Of a stretch of DNA of 64,000 nt, positions 54,942-64,000 are shown in pieces; positions within the stretch are counted from its first letter, which is position 1, and every line of letters begins with the position of its first letter. The DNA is from Multifurca ochricompacta. Taxonomy: Eukaryota > Basidiomycota > Agaricomycetes > Russulales > Russulaceae. The notes beneath the pieces were generated by a model. It was not told the origin of the DNA. It did no database searches and saw only the letters and a program-made list of their open reading frames with translations. Location of the stretch: contig WTXG01000056.1 in the NCBI GenBank assembly GCA_022496185.1, forward strand, positions 124,001 to 188,000. The letters run 5' to 3'. The translations under genes and the position numbers were made by a program.

Positions 54942-55202
54942 AAGGTACAAGATAAGGGTTATGTAATGCAACAATAATTATGTAAGTCTGATCAAAACCT
55001 GTGGAGCTATGCCCATTTAAAATCAGGGACTCATTGACTCAGTTTTGTGAGGGGGTATCAGAAATATCAGAATCTGATGCTCCACCAAATGTACAGCAAC
55101 CAATCCTTAATATGTGGTTACCATAGTTATCTTAATATTGATGGGACCTGGAATAGAGCTATTTAACCATGGTTTACATTCTCAGAATATTATAATTTCC
55201 CA

Positions 55203-55443
55203 ATGCACCCCACCTCCTCTGCTCAGAAAGAAAACATGCTCTCTCTGGCCTCTGAAGGTCATTCCACTCACACTATTGCCTCCAGACTCAGCCTCAGCCA
55301 GTCCACAGTCTCTAGGATACTCAGAACCCTCCATTTTGACCAGCAAATCTCCTCTGGTGGCCATCCTTCCAAGCTCTCCACTACTTCCCAGAGGGCTATC
55401 TTCACTCAAATGACTACTGGAAAGGCTTCTAATGCTGTCCAGG
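55203..55443 (+). pseudogene. Tc1/mariner-like transposase, N-terminal HTH only
   Basis: ATG 55203. The frame encodes SEGHSTHTIASRLSLSQSTV and RILRTLHF (first HTH), then SSGGHPSKLSTTSQRAIF and QMTTGKASNAVQ, the spacing and signature of fungal Tc1-like transposases. The DDE domain is absent because gypsy-5 begins at 55444. The left terminal repeat must lie between about 54945 and 55200 but I could not place it. Confidence 0.7.
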
Positions 55444-56202
55444 TGTTACAACCCTTGCTGAGTACCCCCCTTTTCTTTACACTTCCCAATGCAAACCCTG
55501 TACTCCCACCTAGCTTGCATTTCCTGATCACATCCCCTTCCTGGGATCCCTCATGTGCCCTACTTCCATCCCTGTGACTTTGCTTATGTTTGTTGACTCG
55601 TCTTTGTCTATGATTGTTCCCTTATCTCCTTATCTCTATGACCAGACACTTACTTAATTCCCTATCAGAAGCCAGGCTTTACGCCCTCTGCTTTCAGATA
55701 TTTGGGCCCACTTGACTCTGTGTTTCTTATCTTTAGACACCCATTCAATTATGTATATAAGTCTGCTGTAACTACATTGTAGACCTCAGACTCAACTTAT
55801 TGAATACATCAGTGCCTGTCTTCTGGACATCTCCTTTGAATCTTTGACTTGTCTGTCTCAGTGCTTTTGGCACTCTTCCACTCAACATTGTCTTAGGGAA
55901 CAGCCCCTTTGACTTTGACTCATCCCTATTGACTCCAAGGAGCCTATTGGTTTCTTATCTGAACATATGTACAATGCTGTCACACAAGTTGTGTGGAATG
56001 TCCTGCACCAGATGTAACATCAAGTCAAGTCTCTCACAGTGGCTTCCAGTCACAGTCAGACCCTCTTCAGAGAAGAACTTATTGAATGCAGAGACGAGAA
56101 TAACCTTTCACAACAAGTACTTGGCTCTGCCACCTGGAAAGACTTTGAGTCCGAGTTTGGATACTATGTCTATCACAATGGAAGATACCAACCAGTAGAA
56201 TA
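55444..56202 (+). mobile_element. Gypsy-5: 5' LTR and gag start, truncated by copia-2
   Basis: LTR 55444-56019 (576 bp, TGTTACAACCC...GATGTAACA), a leader of about 20 nt, then gag start from 56038: VASSHSQTLFREELIECRD and LGSATWKDFESEFGYYVYH. The gag is close to that of gypsy-1 (LGSAIWKDFETEFGYYVYH). Similarity stops after GAATATG at 56198-56204, where copia-2 begins. The remainder of gypsy-5 should lie beyond the right end of copia-2, outside the window. As in gypsy-1, the gag N-terminus starts at GTG with no ATG. Confidence 0.85.
56022..56032 (+). promoter_or_regulatory. Gypsy-5 self-primer binding site
   Basis: AAGTCAAGTCT two bases after the LTR complements AGACTTGACTT in the sister solo LTR (26990-27000). 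The element's own LTR now has two changes there (AGACTCAACTT, near 55788). Confidence 0.6.
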
Positions 56203-56708
56203 TGTCAAACAATCATGCTGCTGGTTATACTGACTGTGGTTAGTAGCAGGTTAGGCTAGAAAGACAAGTATACTTCAGAGGTTGAAGAAACTCTATATTA
56301 CTATTCTACTGACCTAGAAAGACAAGTATCTACAAGAGACGGTTAGTCAAAGGTATGGTAGAAAGTATAGTAGGACTTACACTTCAGAGGTTGAAGAAAC
56401 TCTGAAGTGGAAGAGACGAAACAGACACCCTTATATACCCATGGGGCCAGGGGAAATGGTCTGTGCACACTGGGAATAAGTCCACAGTGCCGGACAATAA
56501 ACTGAGAGGGATAAAGGCCATTGGCCAAAGAGATATCACATGCTTACTGCGCATTACTAAGTCCATCACTAATCAGCTGAGTAAGAAGGGAAAGAAGTGT
56601 AATAAAGATAACATAAAAGTCCGATACCCGGAATCTAATCTAATCTAATCTACAGCTGAAGCGAACCTTAGATGCCTGAAGCATCTCCAGACACGTCCTG
56701 TGTCAACA
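56203..56708 (-). repeat. Copia-2 3' LTR (approximate)
   Basis: About 506 bp. It contains two copies of TTCAGAGGTTGAAGAAACTC (about 56273 and 56393) and ends ...GTGTCAACA. The matching LTR is outside the window. Confidence 0.65.
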
Positions 56709-56958
56709 TCCCTCCATGGTGAAGGCATCGATCATTAAGTGGAAATGAGTCAAATGAGCACACTGCTTGTTCACAATTGAACGAACATGTCGCCAGCCAG
56801 AGATCCAATTCTCTAACTCTTTGTGAGCTTTGCATACGAGTTGTAGATTCGCTTATGCAAGTCTACACACCTCTTGCGTCACTCTCAGGTCGAGAACGTG
56901 CTCATGTCGCATGGTGGGAAAGTGAAATGGTGAACAAAGTCTCCAGATTCCAGCTCCT

Positions 56959-58544
56959 TCATTCCAACACTAGTCCAAATCCAGTTACCATGTGATCAAA
57001 AGATGATCTAGGCAGAGACTTTGTAAGGCCATCTGCTAGCATCTCTCCAGTGGGAGTTCGCACCAAGTCAATCTGGTGCGATTCTACATACTCCCTAATG
57101 GCATGGTACTTTATTGGTATGTGTTTGATCGCCTTCCTGTGACAGGGTTTAATGCAAGATCTACTGCACCCTTATTGTCACAATGCAGTTGTATGGGTGA
57201 ATTTACTTCATATCCCAACTCCTGCATAAATGTCCTGTACCACGCTGCCTGATTTGAAGCCTCAGCAAGGCTCATATACTCGGCTTCAGTGGTGGACTGT
57301 GCTACTGTCTTTTGCTTTCTGGAACACCAGCTAATGGCTCCATTAGCAAGGAAAAAGACATAGCCAGAGGTGGAGTGGCGGTCCTCTTGATCTCCCCATG
57401 AGGAATCCGCAAAGCCATGAAGGCCAACTTCACCATTCCCTCCAGAATAGCGCAACTTGTAGTCTTTTGTAGCATTTAAATAAGCTAAGACATACTTTGC
57501 TAGTCGCATGTGCTGCTGGGAAGGGTTGGAAGCAAATTGGCTAAGGCGTGCAACAGCAAAACTAATGTCGGGTCTGCTTCCAATCTGCACCCAAAGCAGA
57601 GACCCCATTAACTGTGATACCTCTTAATATCAGAGGTAGATGCCTGGTCTTCAAACTTGACCAAATGAACATCCACGCCAGAGGGTAGAGGAGTATATAC
57701 TGGGTTGGAATCCCCCATTCCAAACCTCTCAACTATTGAGGATACATAGGCTGTCTGGTCGATATCCAGTGTCTTGTTAGGACGATCCCTGGTGATGTTA
57801 ACTCCAAGGTAGGACTGGATTTCGCCAAGATCGGTCATCTCATATCGGCTAGATAGAGAGTCCTTCAGCCATTGAATCTTCTTAGTGGAGGACCCAAGTA
57901 TAGTGATGTCATCAACATATAAAATGACGAAAAGTGAACCATCCCCCTCTTGGTGATGATACACATATACTCCTGCATCAGAGTACGTCCGAGTAAAGCT
58001 CAGTTCATTGAGAACTGCATGGAATTGCAAGTTCCATGCTCGGGAAGCTTGTTTGAGGCCATACAGAGCCTTCTGTAGCCTACAAACTTTGGACTCTTGT
58101 CCAGCAACGACGAAACCAATTGGTTGCTCCATGTAAATCTCCTCATCCAGTCCCATGTAGGAATGCCGATTTGACATCCATTTGGTGGATTTCCCAATCC
58201 TCAAGCGCGGCCAACGCTAATAATAGTCTAAGAGACTCAAATCTGGCGACTGGGGAGAAGGTTTCATCGAAGTCCACCCCCTCTACTTGGGTGAACCCTT
58301 TTGCTACAAGCCTAGCACGAAAGCATCCATCTGCTTTCAATTTAAAGACCCACTTGGACTTTACAGCCTTTCTACCTTCAGGAAGGTCTTCAAGGCGCCA
58401 CACTTTAAGTTTTTCTAAGGCATCAATTTCATATTGACATGCCTCAAGCCAATCACTGGCATTATCAGACTCCATTGCTTCTTTAAATGTAAGAGGATCC
58501 CTATAAGGCGATCCTGCAGCATTAAGTAGATCCATCTGACCAAG
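56959..58544 (-). pseudogene. Copia-2 pol, RT and RNase H part, frame-broken
   Basis: On the minus strand: WVFKLKADGCFRARLVAKGF, HQMDVKSAFLHG, a frame change near 58150, EEIYMEQPIGFVVAGQESK, FVILYVDDITILGS (catalytic YVDD intact), a frame change near 57608, then RNase H (ADSSWGDQEDRHSTSGYVF, AEYMSLAEASNQAAWYR, HCDNKGAVDLALN). Another one-base loss in an A run near 57125 precedes the terminal DHMVTGFGLVLE, with stop TGA at 56959-56961. At least three small indels make it nonfunctional. Confidence 0.9.
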
Positions 58545-59062
58545 TGTGACAGAATTCTCCCTGCGACGTTACTAATGACTTGACATTGTGTTTCACTGGT
58601 GTTTTGGCTTACTGAGGGCCTAACCCCTCCTAATTCTCCTTAGTTCTAGCTCATTCTACTGCACAACTATTTAGATACTATGTCATAGTCCTAGAACCTT
58701 CTATTTACTATGACATAGCTAGTTCTACATGTATTTAAAGACCTACTAGAGTAGAGAGACAGACTAAGTCTGTTCTCTTGTATTCAATCAGAGGTGCTTC
58801 GGAAATCCTTGAATCCTCTCAGTTAGAGCCCCACTTGAACTCTCCAAGATGTGACTTGGAGAGCCTTCATCATCTTGAACTTGTTGCAGGACTTAGAGTC
58901 TCTGCCGTCGACCTCGAATCTCACGCGCGTGCCCTATCGACTTTGTTGTGGGCTTGAACCGACTTGACTTTGCTGTGACCTAGAGCCTTGACTTATCTTG
59001 ATGCGACTTGGGAGGCTAGCTCCCACACGATCCCCGACACAGTTCCGCACCTAACTGTGACA
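58545..59062 (+). repeat. Gypsy-3 5' LTR
   Basis: 518 bp. TATTTAAA at 58732-58739 lies about 30 nt upstream of the self-priming partner TAAGTCTGTTCT (58765-58776). Confidence 0.94.
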
Positions 59063-59064
59063 TT

Positions 59065-59076
59065 AGAACAGACTTA
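59065..59076 (+). promoter_or_regulatory. Gypsy-3 self-primer binding site
   Basis: AGAACAGACTTA starts two bases after the LTR. It is the exact 12-nt complement of 58765-58776 in the same LTR. The same arrangement occurs in gypsy-4 on the minus strand next to 51261. Confidence 0.75.
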
Positions 59077-59254
59077 ATCGAACTTAGAACAGACTTAACC
59101 GAAACCAACGAACGACTTACCGAACGCGTGAGGCGACGACGACGCGTCCCTCACCCCGACACCGGAACTCGATCCATCTTGATCCTGGTGACCTGACTTA
59201 TCCTGGTCATCGTCTTGACCTTGATAACTTGACTCCAATCCGTATTGATCCCCT

Positions 59255-59380
59255 TGATTCGTCGCGGTCGACGTACTGACCGCGGCTTCGATTCCTTGCT
59301 TGGTCGTGGTCGACGTATTGACCGCGGCTTGATTCCTTTGCTTTGTCGTGGTCGACGTACTGACCGCGGCTTGACTCCTT
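59255..59380. repeat. Tandem units in gypsy-3 leader
   Basis: Three near copies of a unit of about 47 bp containing GTCGACGTACTGACCGCGGC. The corresponding units lie in gypsy-4 at about 50950-51090. Confidence 0.75.
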
Positions 59381-60199
59381 CGATCTGTCTTGATCATCGT
59401 CTTGATCTTGACTGCCAGATTCTGTCTTGATTGCGACCTTGATAGTTTGACTCGATCACGTTTGATCGTTTATTGATTCGTCGCGGTCGAGGTACTGACC
59501 GTGGCTTGATTGTGGTCAAGGTAGACCACCGAATGGACCCCAGAAAGCCGCGACGTCTTATTCCGCGCAAGAATCCTGAAACCCAGAAAGTCGCGATGAC
59601 TAGTTCCGCGCAAGAACCCCGAACCCCGACCTTGAAAGAACATGTCTCTTGAAGACCGACCTCGACATCGAAACCTGATAGAAGAGTCAGAACCTGAGAA
59701 AAGAAACAACTCACCGAACCTGCAAGGCGACGACGACGCGTCCCTTGCTTTGACACCGAACCCAACCTCGGAGCTTGATAACACTCCAATCGAATCCCAC
59801 AACCGACTTATAGTTCTTGCAAGAGGACTCCCCAACCAGAAACTGAAGACATACCACCTGAAGACCGAAACCGCCTTACATTGCTCGTCAGCAATCCCCG
59901 ACCGACAGTGTCCAGAGTAACGGACCTGTGAACCCAGAATCCTTGAACCCCGACTTGAGGCAAGCTTGCTTCACGAAGAGACCATCGAATCCATCGAAAA
60001 GAAACTTGACACCGCGACTCCGAAGTCCCGGTTTGACATCCCGAGCCTGCACCATCGATAACATCACCGCACATCTAGAGAAGACAACTCGAAGCAATTA
60101 GAATTGCCCCAGAAAGGAACAGGATTAAACTCACCTGGAGATCCGATTCCACGACCCTACACAACTCCCCACTCGAATAGATCAACCGTTGTTCGGAAC

Positions 60200-61045
60200 G
60201 CTTCCTGAACGCGGCATGACAATGACCGCCGCGACACTAACGATGCAGCCAACGCGAATCCAGCCGGCATCATTCGGGAACCACTTCGGACCACCACAGA
60301 ACCCACCAGAAGGCCAAGGAAGACCATAGCCTCCACCAGCACCAATCCTTGCGCAACAGCCACGAATAATGAAAGGAAGGAAGGAAGGCATTCCTCCTCC
60401 GTCCTTGAACGAGAATCGCAGCGATGCCGACCAATGGTGGACGCATGTGGAGCTTCACTGTTTCTTGAATAACCAGATCACGACTATCCAGAACAAAAGG
60501 TCTTGAATTGCCCACGTCCTTGCCTTGACAAGGGAAGGGAACATCAATGGCCCAGCCACACGACAGAGAACGGAACAAGCACTTCATGCTGAGCGACCCA
60601 CCGCCAAAACCGACCGGAGTTTGCCGTGGGAAGACAAGACTGGCTCAAAGGAAAACGCCTCAAACGCGTCTTCCTTCTTCCAAGCTGGCACCACGCCGAT
60701 TTGGACTGTTCACAATAAAAGACCAGATATCTTTCAAATTGCCTGCCAATGAGACTTACCAGCCCACATGAAGATACACAAAGTATGTCTTATGGACCCC
60801 TTATCACCCGACCATGAGATAGGGACCTATGGGGTACAGTACCCACGACCGCCGCCTGACCTCGTCAATGACGAAGAAGAATACGAATCCCTGGTCCACT
60901 GGAAAGGCTACCCTTTAGCGACGACTCCTGAGTAAGCCTGAAGGACTTGCACGCTGACGACCTCATCGCAACCTACTATGCCTCTATAACACCTGCCGCT
61001 CCGACATCGATGCGTCGAGGACGCCGCAAGCCTTAGGAGGGGGGT
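60200..61045 (+). pseudogene. Gypsy-3 gag start joined to integrase C-terminus and chromodomain remnant
   Basis: A gag-like N-terminal piece (LTMQPTRIQPASFGNHFGPP; PSLNENRSDADQWWTHVEL, LNNQITTIQNKR) is followed after a stop by an integrase end (TRLPSSKLAPRRFGLFTIKD), MDPLSPDHEIGTYG and a chromodomain start (EYESLVHWKGYPL). Protease, RT, RNase H and the integrase core are deleted. Several stops and frame changes are present. Confidence 0.65.
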
Positions 61046-61056
61046 AATTATTCCAT

Positions 61057-62118
61057 TTGTGTCTCAGCGTTTCCCCAGAAATTCGCTCTACCCTGGCACG
61101 CACCAAGAACCTTACTCGCCCTTCCGCTCAGAACATCCATCAGACCTGCCGAACACCTAGAATGTCGACTCCGAAGACTCTCGCCACCAACACCTCGACC
61201 GACAATGAAACCCGAATCCGGCGCATCTCAGCAGCACCGACGCCGCCTCCCACACCAGCACCACCGAATGAAGACCCGATCGTTACAAGAAGTCGGAACG
61301 CGCTTGACAGAAGAACAAGCCTGACGCATACACGCTACATAGTCCAATGACAACCCAAGAATCAAGTATCGACCTGACTCTCCAGTTCTGCCGACCCCGC
61401 GGCCATGTCAGTCGACGACAGATCGTCATAGGTACACCAACCCGGCCGTCCGTACGAAACCACGTCCATTCCACACATTGCCAACACCGATGCATCAGGA
61501 ATAATGAAGGTTGCACCTTACATGCCAGGTTCGTAAGCTTTAACTACCGACAACGTAACCCCCAGGTTCTCGCCACGATGAGCGAGAACCAGCCACTCTT
61601 CGCCATCACGCTCCACGCCAGAAACCACTCTCGAACCCCACAACGCCCCAATCCTCCAATTTCGCGCTTCCAACAGCGACTCTTCAACACGGAGATGCTT
61701 TACACCAAACTGGATCAACACCGCGCTTGACAACTTGCGCGATCCCGGAGTTTGGGCCGAAGCGACAAGATTCTGCGCAACGACGAACGATTGGACGTAG
61801 CCCAGCAGGCCGTGGCCGCCGCACGAAAGCAAATAGAATAGCAGTCCAGACGATACGCACATCGACGCAAGCGCTGACACGACGCAACGTGTACCACCGA
61901 ATCTATCCGACCGAACAAGCTCACAAGATTCACGCCGCACCCGGAACCGCGCGCCGTCTTGCAAGAAGACTTGACAACACACGACGTCCCTCAAGCTGCA
62001 CGACGACTGGACGATACTCGACAACCACTCGACGACCGCGCGCGCCGCGACCACGAACCCTGCCACCACCGACATTCAACGACGTTTGGGGGCAAACATC
62101 AGCCTACAGAAGGGGTAA
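61057..62118 (+). pseudogene. Gypsy-3 tail region
   Basis: Frames include MSTPKTLATNTSTDNETRIR with TPPPTPAPPNEDPIVTRSRN, and further down ISRFQQRLFNTEMLYTKLDQ, matching ISRFQQRFFNTEMLYTELDQ in gypsy-4. This marks a conserved 3' accessory region before the polypurine tract. Stops interrupt it here. No known domain. Confidence 0.5.
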
Positions 62119-62636
62119 TGTGACAGAATTCTCCCTGCGACATTACTAATGACTTGACATTGTGTTTCACTGGTGTTTTGGCTTACTGAGGGCCTAACCC
62201 CTCCTAATTCTCCTTAGTTCTAGCTCATTCTACTGCACAACTATTTAGATACTATGTCATAGTCCTAGAACCTTCTATTTACTATGACATAGCTAGTTCT
62301 ACATGTATTTAAAGACCTACTAGAGTAGAGAGACAGACTAAGTCTGTTCTCTTGTATTCAATCAGAGGTGCTTCGGAAATCCTTGAATCCTCTCAGTTAG
62401 AGCCCCACTTGAACTCTCCAAGATGTGACTTGGAGAGCCTTCATCATCTTGAACTTGTTGCAGGACTTAGAGTCTCTGCCGTCGACCTCGAATCTCACGC
62501 GCGTGCCCTATCGACTTTGTTGTGGGCTTGAACCGACTTGACTTTGCTGTGACCTAGAGCCTTGACTTATCTTGATGCGACTTGGGAGGCTAGCTCCCAC
62601 ACAATCCCCGACACAGTTCCACACCTAACTGTGACA
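62119..62636 (+). repeat. Gypsy-3 3' LTR
   Basis: 518 bp, nearly identical to 58545-59062. Confidence 0.94.
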
Positions 62637-64000
62637 CCAAGTCTGGAAGAACCTTGCACGAACTCTGCATTATCCTCGTTGTAGAAGCGAGGATTCAGAT
62701 GACGATTGCGATTGGGGCGTGCAGTATCCAAGTCTAAATCTTCCTGGATTGCCCTATCTCGTCGTTCAGAGCGTGGACTCGTCCTCTGAAAATTTGGTTG
62801 AGGAATTCTGTCTGCAATCCTTTGTGATTTTCTGATTGCCTTGGTTCTTTTGGGAGGGGAGGATGGTTCCATGATTTGAGATGGAGGGGTCTGATATATA
62901 GTCTGAGGGTGTGTGGTGTCTACATTACGTGTGGGTGTGGTAGGCTGTGGTGCTAATTGAGGAGGTACGATGTCCTCCTGTTCCTCTTCTAGGTCTTCCT
63001 CATCTTGAGGAGCCTCAGGAACCTGCGTAGCAGTTGCTGGTGGTGGCTGGACTGCGCCACCAGGTAAATTAAATGAGCCACCTTCTGTAGGTTGCTCTAT
63101 GTTTATCTGCTCTGCTGTCCTTCACAGAGCGGGACGGGAAGGATCTCTCATCAAATGTAACATCTCGTGAAAAGATGAGAGACCGAGTATGACTATCCCA
63201 AAGTGTATAGCCCTTAGATGTGGGCTCATACCCGACAAAGACGGCTTCCCTGGCTTTGGGATCTAGCTTGCGCCGCTTGCCCTCTGGAACATGATAATAG
63301 GCTTTGCATCCAAAGACCTTAAAATATGAGACATCTGGTTTGTTCCCAACCAGAAGCTCTAGCGGAGTTTTCCACTTATTAGAACGGATGGGAGTTCTAT
63401 TATATATATGACATGCTGTCTCAACAGCACACTCCCAAAAACCAAGAGATAGGCCAGCATCGTGCAGCATGCTAGTGCCTTTTTCCATAATGGTCCTATT
63501 AAATCTCTCGGCCCTTCTGTTCTGTTGTGGGCTATACGGCATCATAAGTTTATGCTCTATGCCATAATCTTCAAGCGTTGCTTTCAGCGCCTTGTTCACA
63601 TACTCGCCACCACGATCTGTGTGAAGACACTTGATTTTATGATTGAATTTATTTTCAAGTAGTGTCTTCAGTTTATTAAAAACTGGTGTAAACAGATCTT
63701 TGGACTTCATTGGAACGATTAAAGCATATCTGCTGAAGTCGTCCAAAAGGTGGCAAAGTACAGATTTCCTTGTATTGAACTGCACTGCAAGGGACCTACA
63801 AGATCACTATGAAGGATCTCAAGGGGGGCTGATGCTCGCTTTGAAGATGGGGGAAATGGAAGACGATGGGACTTGCCCATTTCACAGCCATAACACGGCT
63901 TATCTTCCACTTGGCTATTATTAATTTTGAGGCCTTTAACCGCCTCAGGAGCATATCTCTTTAGGGCTTCTTTAGACATGTGGCCCATTCTTTGATGCCA
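62637..64000 (-). pseudogene. Copia-2 pol, integrase part, frame-broken, cut by window end
   Basis: On the minus strand: HMSKEALKRYAPEAVKG, CYGCEMGKSHRLPF (zinc site), EILHSDLVGPLQ (first Asp), a frame change near 63745, CLHTDRGGEYVNKAL (second Asp), YSPQQNRRAERFNRTIM (Glu), FKVFGCKAYYHVPEGKRRK, and SLIFSRDVTFDERSFP. The linker to RT (about 62640-63110) is Pro/Gln/Glu-rich with frame changes. Gag and protease must lie beyond 64000. Confidence 0.88.

Larger units (their letters stand above)
58545..62636 (+). mobile_element. Gypsy-3: non-autonomous gypsy element (4092 bp) inside copia-2
   Basis: LTRs of 518 bp at 58545-59062 and 62119-62636, TSDs CCAAG at 58540-58544 and 62637-62641, and polypurine tract AGAAGGGGTAA before the 3' LTR. 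The internal region of about 3.06 kb lacks protease, RT and RNase H. It shares leader, tandem units, integrase remnant and tail ORF with gypsy-4. Confidence 0.93.
56203..64000 (-). mobile_element. Copia-2: Ty1/copia element, decayed, right end outside window
   Basis: Left (3') LTR about 56203-56708. On the minus strand a polypurine tract CATGGAGGGA precedes TGTTGACACAGGACG. The body runs 56709-58544 and, after the gypsy-3 insertion (TSD CCAAG), 62637-64000. Its protein is diverged from copia-1. The left boundary is inferred from where gypsy-5 gag similarity ends. Confidence 0.85.

Overview
This is fungal nuclear DNA, most likely from an agaricomycete (mushroom-forming basidiomycete). The evidence is a DUF6535 membrane protein gene, a P-loop NTPase family common in Agaricomycetes, an NLR-like STAND gene with an MLKL/HeLo-like helical N-terminus, short introns of about 41-100 nt, and chromodomain-bearing Ty3/gypsy, Ty1/copia and hAT elements. 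No rRNA, tRNA gene, CRISPR array or prokaryotic operon is visible. Roughly three quarters of the window is transposable-element DNA. Element boundaries were set by eye from terminal repeats and matching target-site duplications (TSDs).

Layout. 1-10 kb is a decayed gene strip: the 3' end of a single-pass membrane protein (188-814, +), a DUF6535 gene with about four frame breaks (1941-4747, -), an unrecognised helical/proline-rich gene (4921-5960, +), an orphan C-terminal piece of alpha-tubulin (5998-6418, +), and a multi-exon P-loop NTPase with a PD-(D/E)xK-like C-terminus (6957-9865, -). 11.1-22.0 kb is a four-deep nest: a 588-bp deletion derivative of hAT-1, holding a hAT MITE, holding an intact copia element, whose left LTR holds an apparently intact autonomous hAT-1. 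22.5-30.6 kb is gypsy-1 (-), with a solo LTR of another family in its reverse transcriptase. 30.7-40.5 kb is a MULE-like foldback element holding a LINE fragment and gypsy-2 (+). 40.5-51.8 kb is gypsy-4 (-), whose LTR holds the autonomous hAT-2, which carries a tandem array with splice-like units and a LINE fragment. 51.9-54.9 kb is the STAND gene, split by a solo LTR and followed by a Tc1/mariner fragment. 55.4-64 kb is gypsy-5 (+), broken by copia-2 (-), itself broken by gypsy-3 (+). The outer two continue past the window.

Shared mechanisms. All five gypsy elements lack a TGG-type tRNA primer site. Exactly two bases after the LTR each has a 10-12 nt segment complementary to a site about 30 nt downstream of a TATA-like box in the same LTR family, which indicates Tf1/sushi-type self-priming. 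Both gypsy gag genes that can be read end as TTT-stop in a run of five T, with the -1 frame open into pol. Copia-1 instead has an initiator-tRNA anticodon-loop primer site. At least eleven nonsense codons in gypsy-1 and gypsy-2 are all TGA at positions where arginine (CGA) is expected. This points to CpG-methylation-driven decay, whereas copia-1, hAT-1 and hAT-2 still look intact.
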